Of a stretch of DNA of 64,000 nt, positions 44,660 through 54,291 are shown piece after piece. Location: the NCBI GenBank assembly GCA_000585075.1, contig JEMY01000004.1, positions 124,001 to 188,000 on the forward strand. Direction: 5' to 3'. Made by a program: the position numbers and the translations under genes. The number at the start of each line of letters is the position of its first letter. Position 1 is the first letter of the stretch. The stretch comes from Candidatus Accumulibacter regalis (GTDB lineage Bacteria; Pseudomonadota; Gammaproteobacteria; Burkholderiales; Rhodocyclaceae). The notes under the pieces were generated by a model, which worked only from the letters and a program-made list of their open reading frames with translations, searched no databases and was not told the origin of the DNA.

Positions 44660-45583
44660 ATGAACCCCATCACCCGAATACTCGCCGCCACCGACCTGTC
44701 AGCACCCGCCCGCCATGCGGTCGATCGTGGCTTTTTTATCGCCGCCGACAGCAACGCGCGCTATACGGTAATGCATGCGACGGAACTCGACGCTCTCGAC
44801 AGCCTGTCGGATCTGCTCGGCGCCGACACCGGCAGGATCAAGCAGCGGCTGGCCGACGATGCCCGGGAAACGCTGCAACGAATGCTGTCGAACCCGGCGC
44901 ACAACCGCGGCGTCGCGGCCGATGCGCGGATCGTTTCCGGAGCGCCCCTGAAGGTCATCGCCGACGAGGCCGATGCGCTCGATGCCGAGCTGCTGGTCGT
45001 CGGTGCACGCGGCGAGTCTTTCCTGCGCCATGCCCTGCTCGGGTCCACCGCCTCGCGCCTGCTGCGCAAGTCGCTCCGACGACCGGTGCTGATCGTCAAG
45101 CAGGCGCCGCACGAATCCTACCGCTGCCTGCTGATCCCGGTGGACTTCTCGCCGGCGTCCGCACAGGCCATCCGCCTCGGCCGGCAACTGGCGCCGACGG
45201 CCGAGATCGTGCTGCTGCATGCCTTCGAGCTGCCTTACGAGGGCAAGCTGCGCTTTGCCGGCGTCGAGGATGGCGTCATCCACGGCTACATAGAGACTGC
45301 GCGCCGGGAGCGGCGGCGACAACTCCATCAACTGGCCGCCAGCGCGGGGCTGGCATCCGGCGACTATGCACCACTGGTCCGCCATGGCGACCCCGCGCAA
45401 TTGATCGCTGCCGTGGAACAGGAGCAGGCCTGCGACCTGGTCATTGTCGGCAAGCACGGCCGGTTCACGGCCGACGAGCTGTTGCTGGGGAGCGTCATCA
45501 AACACGTGCTGGCCGAATCGCAATGCGATGTTCTGGTGATCAGCGATGTCCGAGCGCCCCAGGATCCGGACAGCGATGCTTGA
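44660..45583 (+). CDS. Tandem universal stress protein
   Basis: 307 residues from the ATG at 44660 (AAAGGAGA upstream). Two UspA domains in a row: the first has ILAATDLSAPARHAVDRGFF and VVGARGESFLRHALLGSTAS, the second LLIPVDFSPASAQAIRLGRQ and VGKHGRFTADELLLGSVIKH. The G-x2-G-x9-GS ATP loop is recognisable in each. It follows the P-type ATPase by 93 bases and overlaps the DUF2062 gene. Confidence 0.92.
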   Translation: MNPITRILAATDLSAPARHAVDRGFFIAADSNARYTVMHATELDALDSLSDLLGADTGRIKQRLADDARETLQRMLSNPAHNRGVAADARIVSGAPLKVIADEADALDAELLVVGARGESFLRHALLGSTASRLLRKSLRRPVLIVKQAPHESYRCLLIPVDFSPASAQAIRLGRQLAPTAEIVLLHAFELPYEGKLRFAGVEDGVIHGYIETARRERRRQLHQLAASAGLASGDYAPLVRHGDPAQLIAAVEQEQACDLVIVGKHGRFTADELLLGSVIKHVLAESQCDVLVISDVRAPQDPDSDA

Positions 45584-46100
45584 ACGCTGGCGCGCCCTGA
45601 TTCCGACCCGCGAGCAGATTGGCAACAATCGTTGGCTGCGCTGGCTGTCGCCTTACCTCGGCCACCCCAAGCTCTGGCACTGGTCCCGCCGCGGGGTGGC
45701 GCTGGGGGTCGGGATCGGCGTCTTTTTCGGCCTGCTGATCCCGATTGCACAGATCCCGTTCGCCGCCGCCGCCGCCGTGATAATGCGCGCCAACCTGCCG
45801 GCTGCCGCGGCGAGTACGCTGGTCACCAACCCGATCACCTTTGCACCGGTCTACTTCGCCGCCTACCGGATCGGCGCCTGGGTCACGGGCGAAAAACTCG
45901 ACCCGCCGACACCAAGCGCGGGCACCGCCCCGCCAGCAAAAGATGCGGGCATCTGGCAGCGCATCACCGCCCTCGGCACACCGCTTGTCGTCGGCCTGGC
46001 GATCACCGCCAGCCTGATCGGCCTCGCCAGTTACCTGCTGACCAGCATCGGCTGGTACTGGTACGTCAGGCACAAGCGTCGGCGGCTGCGGCGATCCTGA
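45576..46100 (+). CDS. DUF2062 membrane protein
   Basis: 174 residues from the ATG at 45576, which overlaps the preceding stop by eight bases; an ATG at 45546 is also possible (184 residues) but has a longer overlap. Membrane helices ALGVGIGVFFGLLIPIAQIP, then FAAAAAVIMRANLP, and VVGLAITASLIGLASYLLTS, with ASTLVTNPITFAPVYFAAYR between, fit DUF2062. The function is unknown. Ends with a basic tail (RHKRRRLRRS). Confidence 0.85.
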   Translation: MLERWRALIPTREQIGNNRWLRWLSPYLGHPKLWHWSRRGVALGVGIGVFFGLLIPIAQIPFAAAAAVIMRANLPAAAASTLVTNPITFAPVYFAAYRIGAWVTGEKLDPPTPSAGTAPPAKDAGIWQRITALGTPLVVGLAITASLIGLASYLLTSIGWYWYVRHKRRRLRRS

Positions 46101-46353
46101 GCGAGCACATGGCACGGCTCCGCGATGCGCCGGCACGAGCCGACTGCTGCGCTGACGCCAGCACGCCGCTGATGGCCGCAGCGTGTCGGCTGGGCAGCGC
46201 GGGAAACGAGTGCACGACCGGGCGTTAGCAGACTCGCGCCCGTCGCCAGTGGTAGAATCGCGCCTCGCACTTTCCCGTCCGGTGTTCGCTTCGCTCACGC
46301 ACGTCGCACGCCGCCGGGCCAAACAAAAAGCCGACAACAAGGAACAGCACACG

Positions 46354-47793
46354 ATGGCTGAGGAAGGTCAGTTTTTTCGCCCGGTAAAGGACTTCTGCCA
46401 GCGTGCGGTGGTCACCTGCAGACCGGATGACGCACTGGTAGACGTGGTCCGCATCATGCGCGACAAGAACATCTCCAGCGTCGTGGTCTGCGACCAGAAA
46501 CTGCCGAGTGGAATCATCACCGACCGCGACCTGCGAAACAAGGTGGTCGCCTCGGGTATCGACCCGTCGACGCTCACCGTCAGTACGATCATGAACAGTC
46601 CGCTGGCGGTGATCGGCGAGAATGACCTGCTCTACGAGGCGCTCTACCGGATGTCGCGCAGGAAGATCCATCGGCTGGCGGTCGTCGATGGCAAGGGCCG
46701 ACTCTCGGGAATCATCACCGACAGCGACATCATCCGCCTGCAGTCACACTCGCCGCATCAACTGGTCCTGGACATCGAAGCGACCAAGGACCTCGACGAA
46801 GTGAAAGCGGTGTACGGCAGGATCCAGAGCCTGGTTCTGCACCTCAGCGGCAGCGGCACCAGCACTCGCGATATGGTGCGACTGATTGCCCACCTCAACG
46901 ACCAGATTCTCTTGCGGCTGATCGCGCTGATGCGCGCCGACCGCTTTGCCGACTTGCCTGCGCGCTTTGCCTTCGTCGTCCTCGGCAGCGAGGGGCGTGG
47001 CGAGCAGACGCTGCTCACCGACCAGGACAACGCAATTGTCTACGGCGACGAACTGGGCCCCGAGGAGATTGCGCGGATCGAGGACTTTTCGGAAGAACTG
47101 GTCGCTTCGCTGATCGCCATCGGCATCCCGCCTTGCCCCGGCGGGATCATGGCCAAGAACAAGGAGTGGCGACGCAGCATCGGCAAGTGGCGCGAACAAC
47201 TCGACCGCTGGCTACGCACGCCAACGCCGAAACACGTGCTCAGCTGTGGCACCTTTGTCGACATCCGCACGATCTACGGCGACCCGTCCTTCGAACAGGA
47301 ACTCAAGAAGCAACTCTACGAGCACGTCCAGCGCGACAAACTGTTCCTGATGCGCATGGTCGAGAGCACCTTGCGTTTTGCGCCCCCCCTGGGCTGGTTT
47401 GGCAAGATCAAGGGCGAGAGCGGCGGCGAGCATTCGGGAATGCTGGAAATAAAGAAGGCCGGTATCTTTGCCATTTCAGAGGGCGTCAAGGCCTTGGCCA
47501 TCCTCGCCGGCAAGCTCGAAGGAAGCACCCACCAGCGCCTGGAAGCGCTGGTCAAGGAAAAGGTGATCGATCAGAAAATGGCCGACAACGTCGCCGAGAC
47601 CTTCGACTTTCTGGTTCTGATGCGCCTCCGCGGTCAGGTGGAAGCCGTGCGGGAAGGGCGCATACCGGACAACTACATTCCCCTCAAACGCCTGAACATG
47701 ATGGAGCTCGGCCGCCTGCAACTCGCCCTGAAGGGGGTCGAGAAATTTCAGGAATTCACCAAGGCCCACTTCAACCTGAATCTTCTCAGGTAG
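46354..47793 (+). CDS. CBS-domain protein with DUF294 nucleotidyltransferase
   Basis: 479 residues from the ATG at 46354 with AAGGAA upstream. Two CBS domains (~15-135) bind an adenine nucleotide; DKNISSVVVCDQKLPSGIIT and RKIHRLAVVDGKGRLSGIIT are their conserved parts. Next is a nucleotidyltransferase of the GlnD-like DUF294 family (LGSEGRGEQTLLTDQDNAIV) with catalytic acids, then a helical DUF294_C end. Such proteins may sense energy state and modify another protein. The 253 bases before it hold only a weak -10-like TAGAAT near 46254. Confidence 0.9.
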   Translation: MAEEGQFFRPVKDFCQRAVVTCRPDDALVDVVRIMRDKNISSVVVCDQKLPSGIITDRDLRNKVVASGIDPSTLTVSTIMNSPLAVIGENDLLYEALYRMSRRKIHRLAVVDGKGRLSGIITDSDIIRLQSHSPHQLVLDIEATKDLDEVKAVYGRIQSLVLHLSGSGTSTRDMVRLIAHLNDQILLRLIALMRADRFADLPARFAFVVLGSEGRGEQTLLTDQDNAIVYGDELGPEEIARIEDFSEELVASLIAIGIPPCPGGIMAKNKEWRRSIGKWREQLDRWLRTPTPKHVLSCGTFVDIRTIYGDPSFEQELKKQLYEHVQRDKLFLMRMVESTLRFAPPLGWFGKIKGESGGEHSGMLEIKKAGIFAISEGVKALAILAGKLEGSTHQRLEALVKEKVIDQKMADNVAETFDFLVLMRLRGQVEAVREGRIPDNYIPLKRLNMMELGRLQLALKGVEKFQEFTKAHFNLNLLR

Positions 47794-47795
47794 AA

Positions 47796-47825
47796 ATCGG
47801 GCGTGCTTTGAGCGCGCCGCCCGAT
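47796..47825 (+). terminator. Candidate hairpin terminator after the CBS gene
   Basis: An 8-bp ATCGGGCG/CGCCCGAT inverted repeat follows the stop by 2 bases; there is no T-run after it, so it may only protect the mRNA end. Confidence 0.35.
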
Positions 47826-47907
47826 GCCGACCGTTGCCGTCGGCTGCGATGACGGTGGCAGGCCGGCGCCTCCGTGCCCCGGTCGACACCGGGCACGACA
47901 GGCCAGC

Positions 47908-48186
47908 TCAATAATTGCTCGTTTCGCTACTGTCGTCAGCCTTCTTCACACCCGGCTTGCGTCCACGCGCCGGGGTCGGCGGATCGCACGACAACCGGCA
48001 GCTGGTACCCTCAATCTTCCGGCCGTCGACGAAACGGGTCACCCGGCAACAGATCAGGTCTCCCGACGAAGCGAGCCGCGCGACTTCGTCGCGCAGTTCG
48101 GCGATCGGAATATCGAGCGATGCGGCCATGTCGACATCGAGCTGCTCGCCGTTGGCTCTCAGGAACCCAAGGATCGAATCGGTCAT
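47908..48186 (-). CDS. Small winged-helix-like protein of unknown function
   Basis: 92 residues from the ATG at 48186 with GGGGG upstream. The first ~55 residues (TDSILGFLRANGEQLDVDMA, DIPIAELRDEVARLASSGDL) look like a winged-helix DNA-binding domain. Three cysteines follow (ICCRVTRF and GTSCRLSC gives four in all), which might bind metal, then a basic tail PTPARGRKPGVKKADD. I do not recognise the family. It converges on the CBS gene. Confidence 0.6.
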   Translation of the reverse strand: MTDSILGFLRANGEQLDVDMAASLDIPIAELRDEVARLASSGDLICCRVTRFVDGRKIEGTSCRLSCDPPTPARGRKPGVKKADDSSETSNY

Positions 48187-48362
48187 CTGAACCCCCAAAT
48201 AAATGCCATTGCCAGTCGGCAAAGTGTCTCAGTGTGCGCCGCGGACGCCGTTCTGGCAAATCGCACCCAACCACAACCCGCTTCTGTCGGCGCTGCGGCG
48301 CTTATCGCCGCAAGCATTTTCCGGCAGCAAGGCAGCGCGAAACGCCCCTGCCTGCCAAGCAC

Positions 48363-48391
48363 GAAAAAGCCCGGTGCCGTAACACCGGGCT
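48363..48391 (-). terminator. Rho-independent terminator of the phasin gene
   Basis: A 9-bp perfect AGCCCGGTG/CACCGGGCT stem with a 6-base loop, followed on the minus strand by TTTTTC, lies about 50 bases past the phasin stop. Confidence 0.88.
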
Positions 48392-48443
48392 CGGACTTGC
48401 GCGAACGCAGCCGCCAGCAAGCAGCGGCTACCGATCGGCTGGC

Positions 48444-48959
48444 TCAGGCCGTCTTGGCGATCATCTTTGCAGCCGGCTTGGCGCCGACTTCGGTTGCCGG
48501 CTTGGTGAACTGAGCGAGGTTGGCCAGCATCGAGGTGACCGTCGTCACCATCTGCTTGCCCGATGACACCGCAAAGTCCACACCCGGCGGGGTGTTCTTC
48601 TTGGCTTCCTGAAGCGCTCCGACCGCGCCCCTGCCGGCCTGCGAAAGCTGGCCGCCCAAGACCTGCACGACGGCTGACGAGGTTTCGTTGGAAATATGGT
48701 AGGCACGACGCGAAAAGGCGACCGATTGCGAGACGGCGGCGACTGCCATCGGCTGTTGCAGGGCCTTCAGGCCTGCCATATCGCGAACGTCGGACAAGGC
48801 CTTGAAGTTCTCGGCGCCTTGCTTGGCAACAGCGCGTGCAGTGTGGAGATTCAACGCAGCAAGCTTGCCCATCCCGTCAAGGGAAGCATTGACCACCGAC
48901 TTCCACACGTCCAGACCGGCTTTGCTGCGGCTGGTGAATTGCTCAGCTACGTTGTACAC
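48444..48959 (-). CDS. phaP: Phasin (PHA granule surface protein)
   Basis: 171 residues starting with GTG at 48959, which has AAGGAGAG five bases upstream; longer frames lack such a site. It is a helical phasin: EQFTSRSKAGLDVWKSVVNA, ALNLHTARAVAKQGAENFKA and VAAVSQSVAFSRRAYHISNE fit the phasin_2 family. It coats polyhydroxyalkanoate granules and controls their size and number. The promoter at 49069-49042, two PhaR-like sites around it and a strong terminator form a compact regulated single-gene unit. Confidence 0.93.
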   Translation of the reverse strand: MYNVAEQFTSRSKAGLDVWKSVVNASLDGMGKLAALNLHTARAVAKQGAENFKALSDVRDMAGLKALQQPMAVAAVSQSVAFSRRAYHISNETSSAVVQVLGGQLSQAGRGAVGALQEAKKNTPPGVDFAVSSGKQMVTTVTSMLANLAQFTKPATEVGAKPAAKMIAKTA

Positions 48960-49020
48960 GATACTCTCCTTGAAATTGCGAACCCGAACACCGCCCAGGC
49001 TTCCCGCCTGAAGCTGTTTG

Positions 49021-49031
49021 CTGCAATGCAG
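49021..49031. promoter_or_regulatory. PhaR-like operator 1 (CTGC-N3-GCAG)
   Basis: The 11-base palindrome CTGCAATGCAG fits CTGC-N3-GCAG, reported for the PHA-sensing repressor PhaR of Paracoccus. It lies just downstream of the -10 of the phasin promoter. Confidence 0.6.
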
Positions 49032-49041
49032 CGGATGACCT

Positions 49042-49069
49042 ATTCTAGCCTTCGAGCAGGGATTGTCAA
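49042..49069 (-). promoter_or_regulatory. Sigma-70 promoter of the phasin gene
   Basis: On the minus strand TTGACA (49069-49064), a 16-base spacer and TAGAAT (49047-49042) form a near-consensus promoter about 75 bases before the phasin start, the best promoter seen in the window. Confidence 0.85.
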
Positions 49070-49078
49070 GCGTTTTTG

Positions 49079-49089
49079 CTGCGTTGCAA
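49079..49089. promoter_or_regulatory. PhaR-like operator 2 (near match)
   Basis: CTGCGTTGCAA is one base off CTGC-N3-GCAG and lies just upstream of the phasin -35. With operator 1 it brackets the promoter. Confidence 0.45.
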
Positions 49090-49263
49090 CAAGAGAAAAA
49101 CAGCGAGCCAATGAGCGCCGAAAGCCGCCTTGCCACAAACACACTTTCGCCTCCCTATCGCCCCAGCAAGGCGTCAGGCCACGTGTTGCGCGCCGCCGCT
49201 GGCGGCTGGCGATCCGACCGGCGACCAGCAAGGCTTGCGCGAACCCGACCTTGAGTGAGCACC

Positions 49264-49650
49264 ATGCCCGAAGCAACGCCCTACACCCTCATCGGTGGCG
49301 AAACCACCGTCGCCCGCCTCTGCCAACGCTTCTACGAACTGATGGAAACGGTGCCGCAGTTCGCGACGATTCGGGCGCTGCACCCGGCTGATTTGCAGTC
49401 GTCGCGCGACAAGCTGTTCATGTTTCTGTCCGGGTGGCTGGGCGGACCCGACCTCTACGTGCAAAACATCGGACATCCGATGCTGCGCCGTCGGCACTTG
49501 CCGTTTGCCATCGGCGAGGCCGAGCGTGACCAGTGGGTGGCGTGCATGGTGCTGGCCATGGAAGGGGTCGGGATCGAGGAAGCCCTGCGCCAGAAACTGC
49601 TGGCATCCTTTTTCAGTACGGCCGACTTCATGCGCAACCAGCCCGGCTAG
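49264..49650 (+). CDS. Group II truncated haemoglobin
   Basis: 128 residues from the ATG at 49264 (a GTG at 49255 is possible). YTLIGGETTVARLCQRFYEL at the start, FMFLSGWLGGPDLYVQNIGH and PMLRRRHLPFAIGEAERDQW are group II marks; the proximal haem His lies in RRRHLPF. Such proteins bind O2 and NO and help in oxidative or nitrosative stress. It precedes typA by 80 bases. Confidence 0.92.
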   Translation: MPEATPYTLIGGETTVARLCQRFYELMETVPQFATIRALHPADLQSSRDKLFMFLSGWLGGPDLYVQNIGHPMLRRRHLPFAIGEAERDQWVACMVLAMEGVGIEEALRQKLLASFFSTADFMRNQPG

Positions 49651-49730
49651 AGGGGGCGAGTTTTTGCAGCGCAGCACGGACTTCCAGCCTGTGATAGAAT
49701 AACCGCCCCTGTTCAGAGGCTTGACCCCTT

Positions 49731-51572
<1,842 letters not shown>

Positions 51573-51621
51573 TCGCCGGAAAAGGCAGGCACGCCGGCCG
51601 GTCGGGCGCCGCGCAGAGGCT

Positions 51622-52218
51622 CTACGCCGGGCGCTGTTCGCGGAAGTGCGCGGCAAAGACCATGGCTGCCGGAAAGAACTCGAGAAAGTCGCCTTCGAAG
51701 CCGGCGTAGCCGGCGACCAGCTCGCTGCCCGCGCCGCGCAAGCTGTTGCTGCGCCGCAACCGGTGCACAGCGATCCGGTCGAGCGCCCGACCGACGGCAG
51801 CCGGCTCACGGTAGCTGGTCAGCCAGTCCTCGTCGCGCATGGTGGGCAAAATCCGGGCCAGACGGTCGGGTAGCGCCCGGGAAGCGAGAAGCGCATAGAC
51901 AGCGGCGGAAAACGTCGCCAGCGGCTGCGGCGAATAGCGCGCCCAGTGCACGGCAAGAAAGTGATCGTAGAACATATCGACGATGATGCCGCTGTAGCGG
52001 CGACGCTCGCTGCTCACCCGTCTCCGGCTGCGTGCGAAAGCCTGGTGCGCGTCGGCGAAGCTGTCGATCCGCCGGTGCAGCAGCAGGCCGTGCACGACGG
52101 CCGCGCTGAACTGCGCTGGCGGTGGCGCCAAAGGCCCTTTGACGAAGTCGCCGAGCAAGCCACCCAGCCGGCACTCGTCGTCGGCACCGGAGAGCAGCGC
52201 GTGCGCCAGGTAGTTCAA
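51622..52218 (-). CDS. acpH: Acyl carrier protein phosphodiesterase (AcpH, DUF479)
   Basis: 198 residues. The start MNYLAHALLSGADDECRLGG and LLGDFVKGPL, then HRRIDSFADAHQAF, YSGIIVDMFYDHFLAVHWAR match AcpH, a metal-dependent HD-like hydrolase that removes phosphopantetheine from acyl carrier protein. It overlaps the upstream DUF3301 gene by four bases and converges on typA. Confidence 0.9.
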   Translation of the reverse strand: MNYLAHALLSGADDECRLGGLLGDFVKGPLAPPPAQFSAAVVHGLLLHRRIDSFADAHQAFARSRRRVSSERRRYSGIIVDMFYDHFLAVHWARYSPQPLATFSAAVYALLASRALPDRLARILPTMRDEDWLTSYREPAAVGRALDRIAVHRLRRSNSLRGAGSELVAGYAGFEGDFLEFFPAAMVFAAHFREQRPA

Positions 52219-52592
52219 GACGGCAGGCGCGGAAACGGTCGATTCTGCTCCTCGTCGGGCGTGCCCACCGAACGCAGTGGCGAGCGATTCGAGTGCGGCA
52301 GGTGCAGCGTCACCAGTTCGCTGCCGAGCAGCGTCACCTGACCATCGCGGCGATTGTCGCCGGTGTCGCTGAACTCGAAACGATAGACGCGACGCAGGCG
52401 AAAGCGACCCTCATCGTCGCGTCCCGGGCGCAGGGAGGCGAGGGCAACGGTATCGTCGAGCAAGAGGAGATCCTCGGCAGCACAAGCCGCGCGAACCGCG
52501 CGCATGCCCGCCTCACGCGACTTGAAGCTGTCCCACCACAGGGCGCCAGCAGCCAGCATCGCCAGCAGGCTGAGCACTTCAGCCCAGGGCAT
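52215..52592 (-). CDS. DUF3301 protein
   Basis: 125 residues from the ATG at 52592, which has AGAGG upstream. A single N-terminal membrane helix (EVLSLLAMLAAGALWW) is followed by SREAGMRAVRAACAAEDLLL and RPGRDDEGRFRLRRVYRFEF, the DUF3301 pattern. The function is unknown. It overlaps acpH by four bases. Confidence 0.8.
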   Translation of the reverse strand: MPWAEVLSLLAMLAAGALWWDSFKSREAGMRAVRAACAAEDLLLLDDTVALASLRPGRDDEGRFRLRRVYRFEFSDTGDNRRDGQVTLLGSELVTLHLPHSNRSPLRSVGTPDEEQNRPFPRLPS

Positions 52593-52825
52593 CAGCGCCT
52601 CTTCTGGCGGGGGTGCCACCGCAGGTCCCGCTGGCGGGACGACCTGCCCTGCGCCGGCGAGCGCCAAAAGCTGAACACTTGAATGTCATTGCGGCAACCC
52701 TCGTTGTGGTGCGTCGTCGCACGCTCCGATGGCCACCGGCGCCGGGCAACATTGTTGCAGGGGAAAAGTGGCCGCAGCGGACTGCGCCGAGCGCATCGCC
52801 CGGCTGCGATCGCTGCGAGCTTGGC

Positions 52826-52831
52826 TATACT
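52826..52831 (+). promoter_or_regulatory. -10 element placing the tolC-like mRNA start at its ATG
   Basis: TATACT in the context GGCTATACTAGCG ends 8 bases before the ATG at 52840, so the message may start at or one or two bases before the start codon (leaderless). No ribosome-binding site is present between them, and no consensus -35 is found. Confidence 0.45.
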
Positions 52832-52839
52832 AGCGAAAA

Positions 52840-54291
52840 ATGACCAACACCACATCCCGACCGGGTTCGCTGCTTGCGCGCGCTGCTCGCTTCCTCACCG
52901 CAATCGTCATCGTGCTTGCAGCGCTTCCCGGCCAGCTGTCGGCCGGGGAAGTGAGTGACCCCTTTGCCACCGACGCCATCACCCCGCCACACCCGGCCCT
53001 TGATCTTTCTGCCGCGCAGAATGCCTATCTGCCGTGCCAGGCACTGCCCGACGACACCCCTTACGGCGTTCTCGAAGTCGTCGATCTGGCGTTGTGCAAG
53101 AACCCGACGACGCGTGAAGTATGGGCCATCGCCCGCCTGCAGGCGGCTCAGGTCGGCGTCGCGAAGTCGGACTTCCTGCCGGCGCTCGATGGTCGACTGG
53201 CGGTTAATCGCCTGCGTGGCGAGGCGCGCAGCGCGACCCAGCGCAGTGCGTCGCTGACCCTGTCGTGGCTGCTGATCGATTTCGGCGCCCGCTCGGCCAA
53301 CCTCGAAGTCGCGCGGCAACTGCTCAGCGCTGCGGCGGCGACACTGGACGCGACCGTGCAGAGCGTCTTTCTCGGCGCCCTGCAGTCCTACTTCAACGCC
53401 CAGGCGGCACGGGCGGCCGTGAGCGCGGCGCTGGAATCGGAGAAAGCCAGCCGCGAGAGCCTGACCGCCGCCGAAGTCCGCTACCGCGTCGGCAGCGGCA
53501 CCCCGGCCGACCGCCTGCAGGCGCAGACCGCCTGGTCGCAGGCAACGCTCAACCGGATCAGGAGCGAGGGTGTACTGCGCAACATGCTCGGCAGACTGGC
53601 CAAGGTGATGGGCCTGGACGCCAACCACCGGCTACGTCTCGACGACATTCCGACGACCACGCCCGACAGCGGCTTCGACCGCGACATCGCCGCACTGATC
53701 GCCGAAGCACGCCAGCGTCGACCCGAGATGAAGGCCGCCGAAGCCGAACTGAAAGCGGCGCAATCGGGGATCGACTACGCGCGCGCCTCCGGCCGGCCGA
53801 CGATCTCGCTGAGCGCCGGTCCGCAGTGGGAAAACCTCGACGGCCTCTCGGGCCAGGGCAATGCCATCGGGCTGAGCGTGCAGCTGCCGATCTTTTCCGG
53901 TTTCAACACCACCTACCAGATACGCGCCGCCGAGGCGCGCAGCGAGGTCCAGGCCGCGCGCCTGGAAAACACCCGCCAGGAGGTTGCTCTGGAAGTCTGG
54001 GAGAACTACCAGAGCCTGAACACCGCCACCCAGACGATCCGCACCAGCGCCGACCTGCTGAGCAGTGCCGAACAGTCGGAACGTGTCGCCCTGGGCCGCT
54101 ACAAGGCCGGCGTCGGCAACATCCTCGACGTCCTCAACGCCCAGAGCGCGCTCGCCGCTGCGCGCCTGCAGCGCATCCAGGCGATGCTGGACTGGCAGGT
54201 CTCGCGCGCCGCCCTGGCCCGATCCATAGGCGTCCTCGACAGCAGCCTGCTGCTCGCCGTCGGTGGCGAGCCGAAAGCCCGCAATCCATGA
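52840..54291 (+). CDS. TolC-family outer membrane efflux protein
   Basis: 483 residues. A signal peptide (FLTAIVIVLAALPGQLSAG) is followed by two TolC repeats of long helices and short strands: VGVAKSDFLPALDGRLAVNR, YFNAQAARAAVSAALESEKA and YRVGSGTPADRLQAQTAWSQ in one half, and RYKAGVGNILDVLNAQSALA in the other. It should form the outer-membrane duct for the MacAB-type pump encoded directly after it (ATGA overlap). Confidence 0.93.
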   Translation: MTNTTSRPGSLLARAARFLTAIVIVLAALPGQLSAGEVSDPFATDAITPPHPALDLSAAQNAYLPCQALPDDTPYGVLEVVDLALCKNPTTREVWAIARLQAAQVGVAKSDFLPALDGRLAVNRLRGEARSATQRSASLTLSWLLIDFGARSANLEVARQLLSAAAATLDATVQSVFLGALQSYFNAQAARAAVSAALESEKASRESLTAAEVRYRVGSGTPADRLQAQTAWSQATLNRIRSEGVLRNMLGRLAKVMGLDANHRLRLDDIPTTTPDSGFDRDIAALIAEARQRRPEMKAAEAELKAAQSGIDYARASGRPTISLSAGPQWENLDGLSGQGNAIGLSVQLPIFSGFNTTYQIRAAEARSEVQAARLENTRQEVALEVWENYQSLNTATQTIRTSADLLSSAEQSERVALGRYKAGVGNILDVLNAQSALAAARLQRIQAMLDWQVSRAALARSIGVLDSSLLLAVGGEPKARNP

